From the NCBI RefSeq assembly GCF_023065955.2, contig NW_026622930.1:24343449-24407448 (forward strand): a DNA stretch of 64,000 bases, written 5' to 3'. The DNA is from Ursus arctos. Lineage: Eukaryota > Chordata > Mammalia > Carnivora > Ursidae. This document shows positions 11,779-23,094 of this stretch, in pieces (position 1 is the stretch's first letter; every line of letters begins with the position of its first letter). A program made the translations under genes and the position numbers. The notes below the pieces were generated by a model. The model ran no database searches, had not been told where the DNA came from, and was given only the letters and a program-made list of their open reading frames with translations.

Positions 11779-11819
11779 GGAATGTAAGACGGGAACTATA
11801 AATAATCCAGTCACAGCTG
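11779..11819 (+). promoter_or_regulatory. TEAD / MEF2 / E-box cluster 1
   Basis: Within 41 bp lie GGAATGT (11779-11785, TEAD/M-CAT core), CTATAAATAA (11796-11805, exact MEF2 consensus YTAWWWWTAR) and CAGCTG (11814-11819, bHLH E-box). A palindromic GACGTC follows at 11821-11826. This combination is typical of striated-muscle enhancers. The motifs are seen; muscle activity is inference. The surrounding 11740-11850 stands out in style from the GC-rich flanks. Confidence 0.4.
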
Positions 11820-12799
11820 CGACGTCCTGGAGATTTACGGTGCGTGCCAATGCCAGCCTGCTCCGGGCCGGGGGCTTCGCTTTACGGAGCCAGGATGAAA
11901 GGCCGACTCTCCCGCACTGGTGCCCCCCCAGCCTGCCCCCCACCCCAGCTGGGTCCCCCACCCCCAGTCCCTCCCTCCCGACCCACAGAGCCCAGGGGAG
12001 AGAGAGGCTCACAAGTGCTTAGACACCCCCTTGTCCTGGGCAGCCTGGGGCTGAGTTCTGAGGAGGCAGCTGGGAAGGTCGGGAAGACCAGTGAGGCAGG
12101 GAGCGCAGGGTGGGCAGAGGGGCAGGCCTGGGGGGGGGGGCTTTGCTCAGCTGCCTCAGACAAGGGGGGGCCGACAGGCCCAGACACAGACGGGCTCAAG
12201 TGTGATGAGGTCCCTGAAGCATGGGCCAGTGGTTCTCTAATCCCCGGTCTCCTTTCTGGGCAGGGGTCTTGCTCTGGGCCCCGTCAGCATACGCCGCAAA
12301 GCTGTGCTCTACGGCGGGGGCTAATGGTCGCCCCCCACCTCCCAGGAGAGAGCACACACCCTGTTGGTCTGGGAAGCGGTAACATTCTCCAAGAACCCGG
12401 AGGCTGTTGGCCAGGACAGGGACACCCCAGGGAAGAGATAGACAGTGTATTTGGAGCAGTGAGAGGTCAAGAAGGAGGCGTCCTGGTCTCCCCAGGTCCC
12501 CTCCCAGGACTCCAACCCTGTTGTAAGGGCAGATGGAAGAGGTGCAGGAAGACGTTTGAGAGCCCGGCCAAGGCTTGTCCTCAGAACCCATGGGACTGGA
12601 GGGTCCGGGGTCTGGGGGGAGGAGATGGTTCAAGGCACCCCTGCAAGCCGCCTGTGCTTCCCTGCGGTTGCTCACAAGAGCACTGTGTCCCCCCCAAGCT
12701 GTGTCCCCCCCAAGCCCTAGGCTTCCCGGGGGCAGGACACATGGACACACCACCCTCACCGCACCAGGCCCCGGGCTTGGTGCATCAGTTCTACAGAAC

Positions 12800-12814
12800 G
12801 GGGGGGGGGGGGGG
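12800..12814. repeat. Poly-G run (15 G)
   Basis: Uninterrupted G15, a potential quadruplex or assembly-length artefact. A shorter G run lies at 12130-12140. Confidence 0.9.
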
Positions 12815-13652
12815 AACCCGTGTGCCGACAGCTACGCATGCCCCACAGACTGGAGCCCTGGGAGGGAGTGTGTGCGGGGGGAGCAGAGCCAGCCGGGTCT
12901 CTGAACCCCGCTTGGTTCCCTCCTGTTAGTCTTCAGGCTGTCCCTGGGGCTGAGGGTCTCTCTGCCACCCTGCCCCTGGCCCCTCCCGCCTTCCCTGGAA
13001 CCCCCGGGGCTGGTGTGGCCCAGTTACCACAGGCACCAGCCTGTCACCTCCATGGCTTCTCTTTGCTTTTCTTCTAATTCCCTGAGCAAATATTGAACAT
13101 CCAGAGAGACATCCGAATCCTAGGCATGGGGGCGGGGGGTAACACAGCTGCTCCTTCATGGGGCAGCTCAGTCAAGATCAAGCTCAGCCCCGGGGCCCTG
13201 GCAGAGGGAGGCTGCTGAGGGGGTGGGGGTGTTAGCCCAGTGGGCAGAGAGGGGCCCTTCCCTTAGAGGATTCCTTCAGGGAGGAGGCTCTGTCCTACGA
13301 CTATGGACCTCCAAAGTGGCCACAGTTGGGTTGTGGTGGGGTCTTTTCTTGGGGCCAGGGTGGTCTCTTCTCCCTCAGCCTCTGAAAGCAAAGCATGTCT
13401 GGGAGTGGGGCATACAGGGTAGAATTAAATCCCTGCGGTGTCCCAGACGCAGCTCAGCTGAAAACACAAATGACCTCAAAGCAAGCTTGCCTGATTTCGC
13501 TACATTTAGGAGGGGAGCCTGGAGGTTCTGAGGATGTCTCCCCACCTGCTGCACCCCTGCCGCACCTGTTAGGGGGTCACCACTATACGTATCATCACAC
13601 TGCCCTGCCTGGGTTGGCTGATTGCAAGCAGCAGAAATGGACACTGACGTTT

Positions 13653-13870
13653 CCCCCCCTCCCACTGAGAGAGGGAGAGCACATGCGTGCATGTGAGCGG
13701 GGTGGGGGTGGGAGGGGTGGAGGGCGGTGGGAGAGAGAAAGGAAGTCTTAAGCAGACTCCCCGCTGAGTGCAGAGCCCCACTCGGGGCTTGTTCTCACGA
13801 CCCTGAGATCATGACCTGAGCAGAAATGAAGACTCGGATGCTTAACCAACTGAGCCACCCAGGCGCCCCT
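13653..13870 (-). mobile_element. CAN-SINE, antisense, with target-site duplication
   Basis: The antisense head ccacccaggcgcccct ends at 13870. The tRNA-like body is at 13770-13860 and a degenerate GA-rich middle at 13660-13740. Direct repeats ggacactgacgtt (13639-13651) and ggacgctgacgtt (13871-13883) flank it and differ at one base, marking the insertion. Confidence 0.9.
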
Positions 13871-14065
13871 GGACGCTGACGTTCTTAAGCAGAGATTTAG
13901 GGCTGCTCACAGCATCAGCAGGAAGGTGGGAATCCGAGCTGGGAAGATGGGCAGGATCCAAGGGATGCCAGGCAGTCAGCGTCATTGCCAGAGTCACACC
14001 ATAGGGCAGTCTGCCTCGGATGCCTTTGCTGTTAGCAGCCCTCTACCATCCGTGGTGTGATGACG

Positions 14066-14400
14066 GGTAATTTGATGTGTCAACTTGACTGGACCACGGG
14101 ATGCCGATATTTGGTCAAACATCATTCTGCAGGTGTTTCTGTGAGGGTGTCTTTGGAGAAGGTTCACATTTGAATCCTTAGGCTGAGTAAAGCAGATTGC
14201 CCTCCCAAATGCAGGTGGGCTTGAATAGAACTAGAAAGGTAGAAGAAGGGAGAATTTTCCGTCTGCCTGACTGTTGAGCAGGGAAATCAGTCTCCTCCTG
14301 CCCTTGGACTGGAACTTACCCCATTGGCTTTCGTGGTCCTCCAGGTCTCTGGATTCAGACTGAAACTTCCACTACTGGCCCATAAATACTCCTCAGGATG
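14066..14400 (+). repeat. Old dispersed repeat, family uncertain
   Basis: The sequence tgtgtcaacttgactggacc, then 'ggtcaaacatcattctg', 'gtttctgtgagggtgtcttt' and 'gagtaaagcagattgccctc' is a familiar mammalian interspersed-repeat pattern. I recognise the pattern but cannot name the family with confidence; an LTR-like element is possible. Confidence 0.55.
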
Positions 14401-14504
14401 CGAAACTCCCACCCCAACCCCCCAGACAGGAAAGGAACATTCTAGATGGCCTTCCCAGTGTGTTCCTCCAGACCTCCATCCTTCTATCTTTCCCCCATAC
14501 TCTG

Positions 14505-14780
14505 AATTCCAGGATGCTGACCTGTGTGGGCTGCATCAGCTGAACTCCCTTGCCTCTGGCTTCCAGGGTCTCCCGCCGGACGAGACTGGGAAGGTGGGAG
14601 GAGAGAGATGGGGCTATTTTCCCCCCTTGTTTCTTTCCTTTGCAGCTCTGGCTCTCTTCAGATTCTAGTCATATCCCTCCCTGTCCCACCAGGGCCTTCA
14701 GTACTCCTCTTTTGCCCTTGGCAAATAGTCCCTTTCTGAAAGACTCCTCAAATGCCCTGTTTGAGGGTAACGCCTCTTTC
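14505..14780. repeat. Old dispersed repeat, LTR-like, family uncertain
   Basis: The blocks 'gggctgcatcagctgaactc', 'gccggacgagactgggaagg' and 'aatagtccctttctgaaaga' occur in an order I recall from an interspersed mammalian repeat. Name uncertain. Confidence 0.4.
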
Positions 14781-14882
14781 CTGCTGGCACCTCACATGGT
14801 ACAGGAAGTTGGAAATTGGGAGGCAACAGAGCCCAGCAAATGCCCACCACGTCGTAGTGCAGAGGCCCCCGGGGAGGCGGTG

Positions 14883-15085
14883 GCAAGAGCCTGGACTTTG
14901 GACACAGACCTACTAGGGTCTGAATTTTCAGCCTTACTCTCAGTACCTGTGTGAACTCTGTCAAGTTCCTTAACCATGCTGACCCTTCTTTGTTCTTCAT
15001 CTGGGAAATAAGAGTTAATATTTATCTCATAGATTTCTTGTGAGAATTGAATGAAATAAATTTTTAAGCACTTAAGCACTCAGGA
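14883..15085 (+). repeat. MIR, sense
   Basis: Head 'caagagcctggactttggac' is followed by 'ctctgtcaagttccttaacc', 'gttcttcatctgggaaataa' and 'gtgagaattgaatgaaataa'. The order matches sense MIR. Confidence 0.75.
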
Positions 15086-15944
15086 GGCCAGTAATGGCCA
15101 AAAGAGGTCCCCCTTATGTGTCAGCTCCCACTGATGGGTAAGGGCTCCTCGGAGCACTGTGTGAGCAATTCTGACATCTCATCCCAGCCTGGAGGTGATG
15201 AGTGCACTCACGATTGATTAGTAATGTCTGTCAGGGCGAGGTCTGGAAAGTGGCAGTAGGATGCACTTGCCTTCTCTGTCACAAACACTCACTAAATGAT
15301 GGCTGTCAGGTTTTATATTTCTTCACTCCTTGGGGAGGGAAGTGGGATTCTGTTGGGGTCGCAAAGGCCAGGATCCTGTCAGATGGCCAGCACAGCCCAG
15401 GTCCTGAGTCACTGAGCCACCTCTCCTGGAAAAGCCCAGATTTCTCAGCAGGGCAGGTGCTCTGGCCAGCCTTTTCCTTCAAGCAGCAAACCGCTCAGCC
15501 CCGTCTAGGTTGTTGAAGGTCTTCTTTCTCTGGGGACCTTCTCTTGCTCTTTTCATCCCCAAATGCCCTGCCTAATTCTCCCTGCCAACAGATAACACAC
15601 ACCCCTGTGTCCACCACCTTCTCCCCGTAGAATTTTACAGGGAATTATATACATTTCACTTGAATTTCTCCATCCTACGTCACCCCACTTTCCAAATCTC
15701 CCCCTCCCTGTTACCTCCCACCCCAACCCAGGGGGCCTGGCATTACCCCAGCAACACACACCAGAGCTGGTTGAGGATACAAGAAGTAGAAGAGAATCAT
15801 GGCCACAGGAATCCTATGCTGTGAACAGGAGACTTAGTGGTCACCGGGTGGTTCTTGGACTAGCAAAAAAGGCAGAAGGAACAAGGAATCTTTTCCAGAA
15901 ATAATCTCCTTTCTAGTTTCACTGGCACATAGGAGCAACTTCAG

Positions 15945-16330
15945 TTTATCTGTTCAAGAAATATTTGTTCAGCACCTACTATGTGCCAGGCAGCAGCGCA
16001 TCAAGCAGGCACGCTCTTTGCCCTGATGGGGAAGCAGACAAGCGTAACCCTGTGGGTGCTGGGCCGTGCAGTGGGTGCTAGTACGGAGAGGAGCACAGGA
16101 GGGGCGTCTACTTGCAAGAACATGGTGGGACAATCAGGGAAGACTTTCCTGAGGAGGTGACTTCTAAGCTGAGTCTGGAAGGATAAGGAAGCTGTTCCCC
16201 GTGGTCGTGGGAACAGCATAAGCAAAGATCCGAAGGTGTGTGTTGGAAGAACTGCTGGTTGCTAGCAGGCCACTGTGGCTGGGTCTCAGAGCTAGAACCC
16301 GGCAGTGCTGGAATGGAATTGGGGGGGAGG
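15945..16330 (-). repeat. L2 LINE 3' remnant, antisense
   Basis: The sequence begins with the antisense L2 terminus (aagaaatatttgttcagcac, then 'ctactatgtgccaggcag'). It continues through 'ttcctgaggaggtgacttct' and 'gaacagcataagcaaaga' in correct L2 order. Confidence 0.8.
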
Positions 16331-16943
16331 GTGGTGGGGTCCTATGGGGTCTTGAAAAGGTCTTTCTGAGGAGTCCAGATGTTCCCAAAGCAGCTTCTAC
16401 TCCACCCACCTCACTACCACCACCACCCTCCCACCCCACCCTCACCCCTGTCTGTCTGTCTGTCTTCTGCCTATCATGACTCATGAGGCCCTGAAAAGAA
16501 ACCTCTCGGGCGCTGCAGGGCTTCTCAGGCCTCAGGGGGCAGACGCCCTCCTCCCCCACCCCTAACCCACCCCCCAGGCCCTGTGAGTCACTAGAAGTGC
16601 AGTGAGAGCTGCTGAAAGTCAGGGGTGGGTGGGCAGCTGGGCCACAGTGGCTTCAGGAGGAGGAACTGCAAAGTAGGGATGGGGGGGCCCCCCAACCTGA
16701 TGAATGAAGGCTTTAATGCAGTCTTGCTACTAACTGGCTGACCCAGCCATCAGGTGCAATTTAGGGTAAAGCAGGCGTTGGAGCATTTTCTTTCTCCAAT
16801 GACTAAGTAGGTTTGCAATGACCTCCTCCTCTCATAAAACCCCTCACACCTTTTTCCCAGCCGCTTCCCCTGCACAGACATGCTTCTCTTTGGAAAATGG
16901 GAAATGGTGTATATGGGTAGCTGTGCAGAAATGTGTGTAGCTC

Positions 16944-16969
16944 TGTGTGTGTGTGTGTGTGTGTGTGTA
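16944..16969. repeat. (TG)n microsatellite
   Basis: About 13 TG units, followed by a wider TG/CG-rich degenerate tract to about 17210 that keeps purine-pyrimidine alternation and could adopt Z-DNA. Confidence 0.93.
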
Positions 16970-17299
16970 GGAAAGTAGCTCATACATGTGTAAGGAAGTG
17001 CAGAAATGGGAGTGTGTGTACTTGTCTGTGCGTGACAACGTCTCTGCTGGGGCTGTGCATGGCCCTGTACGCGCAAGAGCTTTCTCTGCCTCTGTGCGTG
17101 CGGGGAAACGTGAATGCATGCGTGTGCACGCGTGTCCAGGACAGGCTGTGGGTGTTTGGGAGTGTGGGGGACCTGAGGTGTGTGTGGGTTTGCAGTGAGT
17201 GTGCCTGGGATTCTGTGCAACTGGCCCTCATGATTGTTTGCAGGGGAGACGCTGTTCGGCTGGGATATTTATATTAACCAAAGCAGTAAAATGCCCAAC

Positions 17300-17860
17300 T
17301 GGTCTCCCTGCTTCCCCTCTTGCTTCTTTGTAATCCCCCCTCTACCTAGCAGCCAGAGCAAGCTTTTAAAAATGCAAATCAGACCATATCATGTCTAGGC
17401 TGAAAACCCTCCAGTGGCTTCCCACTGCATCTGGAATAAATCCAAACTTCTGACGCTGGCCTACCTCCTCTCCAGGCTTTGAAACTTCGTGGCCTCATCT
17501 CCTCCCACTCCTCTGGCCCCTTGTGCCTCAGCCACATAGGCAAGAGCCTTTACACTTGACCTTCCCTCTCCTGGACCCCTCTGCTGCACGATGCTGTCCT
17601 GGCTCCAGGTTACAGCCCCGCATGGTGACATTATCTGTGGGGCCGTCTCTGACTTCCCAATTTAAATCGGTACCTCCAGGGGCTCCTGGCTGGCTCAGTT
17701 GGAAAAGCATACGACTCTTGATCTTGGTGTCATGGAGTTTGAGCCCCACATTGGGTGTAGGGGTTAAATGAATAAATACACTTAAAAAAAAAATTGGCGC
17801 CTCCAGTCTCTCTGGTCCATTGCTCTGACTTCTTTTCTCCCCAATACTCGTCAGTTGGGT
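17300..17860 (+). repeat. L2 LINE remnant, sense, split by a SINE
   Basis: Sense L2 markers: 'actggtctccctgcttcccc', 'ccagagcaagcttttaaaaa', 'aaaaccctccagtggcttcc' and 'ctcctctccaggctttgaaa'. The L2 resumes after the SINE at 17679-17793 with 'ctctctggtccattgctctg'. Confidence 0.8.
17679..17793 (+). mobile_element. CAN-SINE, short tRNA-type, sense
   Basis: The head ggggctcctggctggctcag and the tRNA-like body 'gagtttgagccccacattgg' end in an A tail. Flanking ggtacctccag (17669-17679) and ggcgcctccag (17796-17806) are the likely target-site duplication. It is inserted in an L2. Confidence 0.88.
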
Positions 17861-18126
17861 CTGAAGCAGAGCCTGAGAGTTAGGTCTGCACAGGGGGTGT
17901 TATTGGGAGCAGCCCCTATGAAGGATTGGGCAGGGCCATCAGACAGACCACGTGCAGATCTGACAAGGTCTCCGCCAGCCCCCTGTTCCTATACCGTCCA
18001 ACCCCTGGGGCACCCAGAGCAACTGGGTGACTGCCCATTGGGGGAGTCCTGAATTGGGTGGCAAAGGCTAAACCCTGTACCACATCTGGCTTGGTCAAGG
18101 GCTGAAACCGTCAGCTCAAAAGCTGG

Positions 18127-18992
18127 GGTTTAAGAGCATGAGAAGGCAAGCCGCAGACTGGGAGAAAATATTTGCAAAAGACAGATCTGAGAAAGAATTG
18201 TTATCCAAAATATACAAAAAACTCTTAAAACTCAGCAATAAGAAACCAACCAGCCCAATTTTTAAAATGGGCCAAGCACCTGAACAGATGCTTCCCCAAA
18301 GAAGATATGCAAGTGGCCAACAGGCATCTGAAAAGCTGCTCCCCATCCCACGGCATGAGGGAGCTGCAGAACCAAACAGCAGTGAGATACGAGCACACAC
18401 TATGAGAAAGGCCACGTTCTGGAACACCCATGACACCAAACGCTGGTAAGGAAGTGGAGCAACAAGACCCCTCCCTCGGGGCGCCTGCCTGGCTCAGTCC
18501 GTAGAGCATGTGACTCTTGATCTTGGGGTCATGAGTTCAAGCCCCACACTGGGTGTAGAGCTTGCATTAAAAAAAAAAAAGAAGAAGTTTGAAGATAAAA
18601 GAACTCTTGCTCATTAGTGATGGGAATGCAACATAGTATGGCGACTTTGGAAGACAGTTTGGTGGTTTCTTACAAAGGTAAACACACTTTCCTATACCGT
18701 CCAACCATCGCACTCGTTGGTATCACCCAAAGGAGCTGAAACTTATGTCCGCACAAACACCTGTACACAGATGTTTATAGCAACAACACTAAGCGTGACC
18801 CCTAATGTAAACCATGTACTTGGGGGGTAATGATGTGTCAACTTAAGCTCATGGACTGTAAGGAGTGTACCGCTCTGGTGGGGATGTTGATGGTGGGGGA
18901 GACTGAGTGGGGCCAGGGTATGTGAGAATTGTGTACTTTCTGCTCAGTTGTGCTGTGAACTTAAAAACGCTCTAAAAAATAACGTCTATTTA
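18127..18992 (+). repeat. L1 LINE 3' end (ORF2 C-terminus and 3' UTR), sense, internally deleted and split by a SINE
   Basis: The plus strand gives a decayed L1 ORF2 C-terminal frame from 18138 (reads ...ADWEKIFAKDRSEKELL...), interrupted by stops and by the SINE at 18478-18580. After the SINE, 'ggcgactttggaagacagtt' through 'acagatgtttatagcaac' matches ORF2. At about 18785 the sequence jumps straight to the 3' UTR ('cctaatgtaaaccatgtact'), so a few hundred bases are deleted. It ends in 'ctctaaaaaataacgtctat', the usual L1M-type terminus. Confidence 0.9.
18478..18580 (+). mobile_element. CAN-SINE, short tRNA-type, inside L1
   Basis: The head ggggcgcctgcctggctcag and a tRNA-like body with 'gagttcaagccccacac' end in A12. 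It interrupts the L1 ORF2 remnant. Confidence 0.9.
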
Positions 18993-18994
18993 AA

Positions 18995-19040
18995 AAGGAA
19001 GGAAGGAAAGAAGGGAGGGAGGGAGGGAGGGAGGAAGGGT
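18995..19040. repeat. GGAA/GGGA purine repeat on the L1 tail
   Basis: A GGAA then GGGA tract follows directly on the L1 3' terminus, as expected for a microsatellite grown from an A-rich tail. Confidence 0.9.
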
Positions 19041-19059
19041 AAAGGAAAGAGAAAAAAAG

Positions 19060-20335
19060 CAGAGAACAGAACAGAAGTCCTCAGACCTTCTCTCCGGGCT
19101 CCCTGCTCCTCCCTGGCCATCTGCATCCTTTCCTTCTGCGGTCCAAGCCTTTTCCGACCTCCTCACGGGAGATGTGTTTGCTAGGCCTGTCTGTCTGCCA
19201 GTCCTCTGCTTTTATGGTTCGCCTGGATCCTTTGTTCAAGATTTTCCAGCTCAGGGACTGGGCTGGCTGGGAGCTTCTTCATCTCTGCCATTCCTCTGTC
19301 ATCCTTCCAGGCGCCCCCAACAGCTTCCTCCCAGCCCACCAACCTCTCAGTCACAATGACAGCCGTCAGCTGCCCTGTTGGCCCCGTCCTGACAGACACT
19401 CAGCCCGAGGAGCAGGAAATCCAAGAGTGGAGAGAAGAAAATCCTGGATAACTCATTAGCACCACCTCCAGCCAGGCTTCAGCTCGCCTCCTTTGCTGTC
19501 TGACAGAAGCTAGAGGAAGACATTTTCCCTCTCTCTCCCACAGACGGGGATCCCACAGACTGTGCGCCCACTTCCATTTCCCAGGCCTTGATTAAGACTT
19601 CTATAGGCCCCAAACTCCAAACCGAGGAGGCCATCCCCACCGCCAGGAGCGGTATAAAATAATATCAGCACGAAGCCACAACGGAGGTGTGAGGAAGCAA
19701 TCTGACATTTTGAGTTTTCCCGTGATGATTGCTTCGTAGTTTCGTATTTCCAAAATACCAAACACGATATTCTGAAATGTTTTTCTCCTTCTTTGCTGGT
19801 TCCCTAAGTGTGGGTTTTGTGCACACGTTGCTCCTGTCATCAGCCTCGCTGACCTTCCTGTCCCCAGCAGGCCTGCCCTGTGCTGAGGCTGCGGACGGCA
19901 GTTCTCAGGCTGACCTTGAGGACCTCAGGGTCCCTTCTGTGACAACAGGCCTGGTGTGCAGCCTTGGATGGGTCACATGATCTGGTTCTTGCCTCTATTG
20001 CCTCTACACTCCAGCTCGGGGCTGACGGGAGATGAGAAAAATGGGGAGCGGAGGGGACAGGGTCCTGAGTAGGTATTGGGAGGGACCGTTCCCCTTGGCT
20101 AGGGTAACCCAGCATAGAAAATCAAATTGGAATCAGATCAACAGATAACTGCTAAAACCCACATTGTAGGGAAAAAGTTAGTTGGGTTGGAGAGGGAGGC
20201 CAGGGTGGAGTCTTATCAGGCCTGGGAGAAGTGGCCTGAGGCTCTCCCAGGGGTGACCGGGAGGTCGAACAGAATGGTCAAGTGTCCACTGCGGTACTGC
20301 CCATCAGCTCACGTCCCCGCCCTCCTGTAAAGGCT
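19060..20335. other. Unique sequence, no gene seen
   Basis: No exon or firm repeat is recognised. A stretch at 19660-19790 is AT-richer than its flanks; it holds GTGATGA and CTGA about 60 bases apart but lacks a terminal stem, so I do not call a snoRNA. Confidence 0.35.
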
Positions 20336-20339
20336 GGCG

Positions 20340-20725
20340 GAACAGCCCCGCATTACAAACGGGCAAACTGAAGCCAAGGTCACATGCCTGATGGTGGAGG
20401 AGCCGGTCTCTTGAACTGGGTCAGTAGTGAGATTTTGGCTCAGGAGACTCAGGGTCCAGAGCCTAGGGCTCACATTTGTGAATTTTATCATCACCTGGCT
20501 CCCTCTGAGGCTGGAGGGGAAGGTGAGCAGCCTGCAGACGTTTGTGTCGTAACTGTATATTTAGCCCCACTATGCACTGGGCACCCTGGTAAATGCTTCA
20601 AATATAGGGTCTCATCCACACCAGCATTCCTGCAATGTGGGCATGACGGACCCCATTTTGCAGATGAGCTCAGAGAGGGACAGGGACTTGCCCAAGGTGA
20701 CCCAGAAAGCATGGGTGGGGTCTTC
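20340..20725 (-). repeat. Two MIR-like antisense fragments
   Basis: 20555-20725 is a good antisense MIR ('cccactatgcactgggcacc', 'ccattttgcagatgagctca', 'gggacttgcccaaggtgacc'). 20340-20425 is a weaker fragment ('cgcattacaaacgggcaaac', 'ccaaggtcacatgcctg'). Confidence 0.65.
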
Positions 20726-21182
20726 CAGCCCCAGGGAAGAGGAGCTGCAGGAGTGCAGAGCCGGTCTGGCTTCCAGAAGCTGACCCCAGGTCACAGCACC
20801 AGGTGCAGTGACCGGTGGATGGTGGGCAAGCAATCAGTAGCTGGTAAAAGAATGAATAACTCCAGGATGGATTAACTCCCTCTGGCCTCAAATCTGTGTT
20901 CTTGCCTGGGTTCAACCCAGTCTGGGGATCCGGGAGCTGAAAGCAAAAGCCTGGGGTCTTCCTGGTGAGAAAGGATCCCAGGGCAGGGGCTGGTGAGAGT
21001 GGAGCGGGTGAGGGGCACCCTCGCCAAGGCCCCGAGAACCCATGCTTTAGCCTGGCCCTGCGAGCCACTCCTGGTGGCCACGTGCAGTCCCAGAGGGCTC
21101 TGGAAGGGTTCACCACAGAATAAACATCCAGTGATTCAGAAGATCCTGCCGTGCTGGCCTCCAACTCCCCCAAACCCGGCTA

Positions 21183-21195
21183 TTGCCATGGCAAC
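21183..21195. promoter_or_regulatory. RFX X-box palindrome, copy 1
   Basis: TTGCCATGGCAAC is an almost complete X-box inverted repeat (consensus GTTGCCATGGCAAC) bound by RFX factors. The same 15-mer ATTGCCATGGCAACC recurs at 47873-47887. No gene start is visible next to it. Confidence 0.45.
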
Positions 21196-21349
21196 CGGCC
21201 TTGCCAAACCAGAGCTTGCGGAGGGCGTCCCAGTGAAGCCCTTCCTGGCCCAGCAGAGCCCTTGGTCACTGCCAGCTTGCCTGTGCACGTGGCCTGGATG
21301 CCCACAGCACCGATGCCCAGGTGAGAGACACAGCCTAGGGACTCTGGGC

Positions 21350-21565
21350 AGAAAGTGCAGGCTTTAGGGGTCAGATGGCCTAGCTGGAATCTTTGGGTCA
21401 GCTGTGTGAGCTTGAACAGTCCAGCAAACCTTCCAAGCCTCAGTTTGCTGCCCTGCAAAATGGACGTAATAAGGTGCGCCCTCGCAGCACTGCCGGCAGA
21501 GCGGATGAGGAATTGCACAGGAATGCCTAGCAGGATACTGGGCACGGAGCACGCTGCCAGTCCAT
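21350..21565 (+). repeat. MIR, sense
   Basis: Blocks 'gtcagctgtgtgagcttgaa', 'gcctcagtttgctgccctgc' and 'aaaatggacgtaataaggtg' are in sense MIR order; the tail resembles 'gatactgggcacggagc'. Confidence 0.75.
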
Positions 21566-22680
21566 GCTGGTCACAAGAGGAGCTGCTCGGCTCACAACCC
21601 CAGATGGAGCTCCGGTTACTGCAGGGCCCCAGGGCACATCAGGGGGAGGGCACACAGAATCACAGGCGTACAGAGCAGTGATTCATCGGGAAAAAAGGAA
21701 GCCCACAGCCACTCACACTGTACCAAGCCTGGAGGTTGCCCTGGGAGATTCCCATCAAACAGCCCATTCATTCCACCTTGAACTCAAACCTCTCCAGGCC
21801 CCCTGGGCTCTGGGACTCCCAGACTAGAAGCGCAGACAGACAGAAGGAAGCTGATGGAGAAGGGGGAGGGCCAGTGTGCACAGAAAGCAGGTCTGACTGG
21901 GTCCGAGGGGGTAAGGTGGGGCTGGGTCCGGCAGCCCCTGCCTGCGGATGGGCCCGCCTGCTGTCAACTCCAATTGAGCAAAAAGGCCCCTAGGGGAAGT
22001 GACAGCAGAGCGCGGAGCAGTATTAATGGCCACCATTTATTGAGGGTCAGCCAGGGGCCAGAGTGATAAAAGCAACTAAGGCCGCATTCCCCCCACCCAC
22101 TGCTCAGAGTGCTTGGGTGACTTCTCCCTGCTGTCCATCCCAAGACCCAAACTCTAAAAAGGGCCTGCAAACCCCAGCCCATCGCTCAGCTCCTCTGCCC
22201 CCAGCACTCAGGCTTTCTTCGGTTTGGGTTTTCAAATGAATTGCGCCTTTCCAGCCTCCGGGCTTTACATACTCAGCTCCTCTACTTGGATGCTCCTTGG
22301 CCGTCTTTCCACAATTCATTTACTGGATACGATCAGTTGTACGAGCCGCATTTTCAAAAGCCAGCATTTGACTCAGAAATGATTTCAGACTACCTAAAAG
22401 TTGCAGAAAAAGAGCACCCATCTTCCCATATCCCCTGCACTCAGTTTCCCCAAATGTTAGCGTTTGACCGTGTTGACTGTCATACAGGCGTGCTGGATGC
22501 TAGAGCCACTCGTGTGACTTTGCTCCCGACTTCCTATTCTGTGACTTCCTGTGGGTCGCTGGAAATCGGCCACGGAGGCACAGTATTTACACCATGGAAA
22601 TTGGTAGTTGGGCTTTTTTTCCCTGGAAAATGTTTTCCATTTACTACCATGTCACCGTTTTATCAATATCTTTTTCCTCT

Positions 22681-22732
22681 GTGTGTGTGTGTGTGCGCGC
22701 GCGTGGGGTGTGTGTGTGTGTGTGTGTGTGTG
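22681..22732. repeat. (TG)n/(CG)n compound microsatellite
   Basis: A TG run, then CGCGCGCG, then a second TG run. Alternating purine-pyrimidine with a CG core is a classic Z-DNA-prone layout. Confidence 0.95.
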
Positions 22733-22807
22733 ATACACTTTGTTTCTGAACTGCTCATGGGCAGGTGACAGCCATGCCTCTTCATCCCTAAATACTTCAG
22801 CATGTGT

Positions 22808-22813
22808 TTCTTT

Positions 22814-22877
<64 letters not shown>
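22808..22877. repeat. (TTTC)n microsatellite, about 17 units
   Basis: Pure TTTC tetranucleotide tract immediately at the tail side of the antisense SINE that follows, so it is probably an expanded (GAAA) SINE tail. Likely length-polymorphic. Confidence 0.97.
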
Positions 22878-23066
22878 GATTTAGTTATTTATTTTTAGAG
22901 AGAGAGAGAGCACGTGGAGCGGCGGGGTTAGGGGAAGAGAGTCCTAAGCAGACACCACACAGAGCACAGATTCTCATGCCGGGCTCGATCTCACGACCCT
23001 GAGATCACGACCTGAGCCAAAACCAAGAGTCAGACGCTCAACCAACTGAGCCACCCAGGTGCCCCC
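22878..23066 (-). mobile_element. CAN-SINE, antisense
   Basis: Ends in the antisense head 'ccacccaggtgcccc'. The tRNA-like body 'ctcgatctcacgaccctgag' and GA-rich middle are present, with the tail on the left merging into the TTTC tract. Confidence 0.92.
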
Positions 23067-23094
23067 AGCCTGTATTTCTTAAAAAAAGGGACAT

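Larger units (their letters stand above)
10770..13638. other. GC-rich unique block with an AT-containing conserved-looking island at 11.74-11.85 kb
   Basis: No coding exon is recognised. The longest frame in the window (11844-12929, 361 residues, plus strand) lies here. It is Pro/Gly/Ser-rich with no domain and runs through homopolymer G and C tracts, so I treat it as chance. G runs occur at 12130-12140 and 12800-12814. Confidence 0.45.

Noticed and set aside
12664..12715. Short tandem duplication of ctgtgtcccccccaag, and a similar one at 54793-54826
   Set aside because: Two-copy slippage products in GC-rich DNA, too small to suggest function.
11844..12929. 361-residue plus-strand open frame, the longest in the window
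   Set aside because: The product is Pro/Gly/Ser-rich with no domain and runs through homopolymer G/C tracts. Equally open frames exist on the other strand, which is the signature of GC-rich noncoding DNA.
19705..19785. C/D-box snoRNA candidate (GTGATGA ... CTGA)
   Set aside because: There is no terminal stem next to the boxes and no C'/D' pair. The match is what chance allows.
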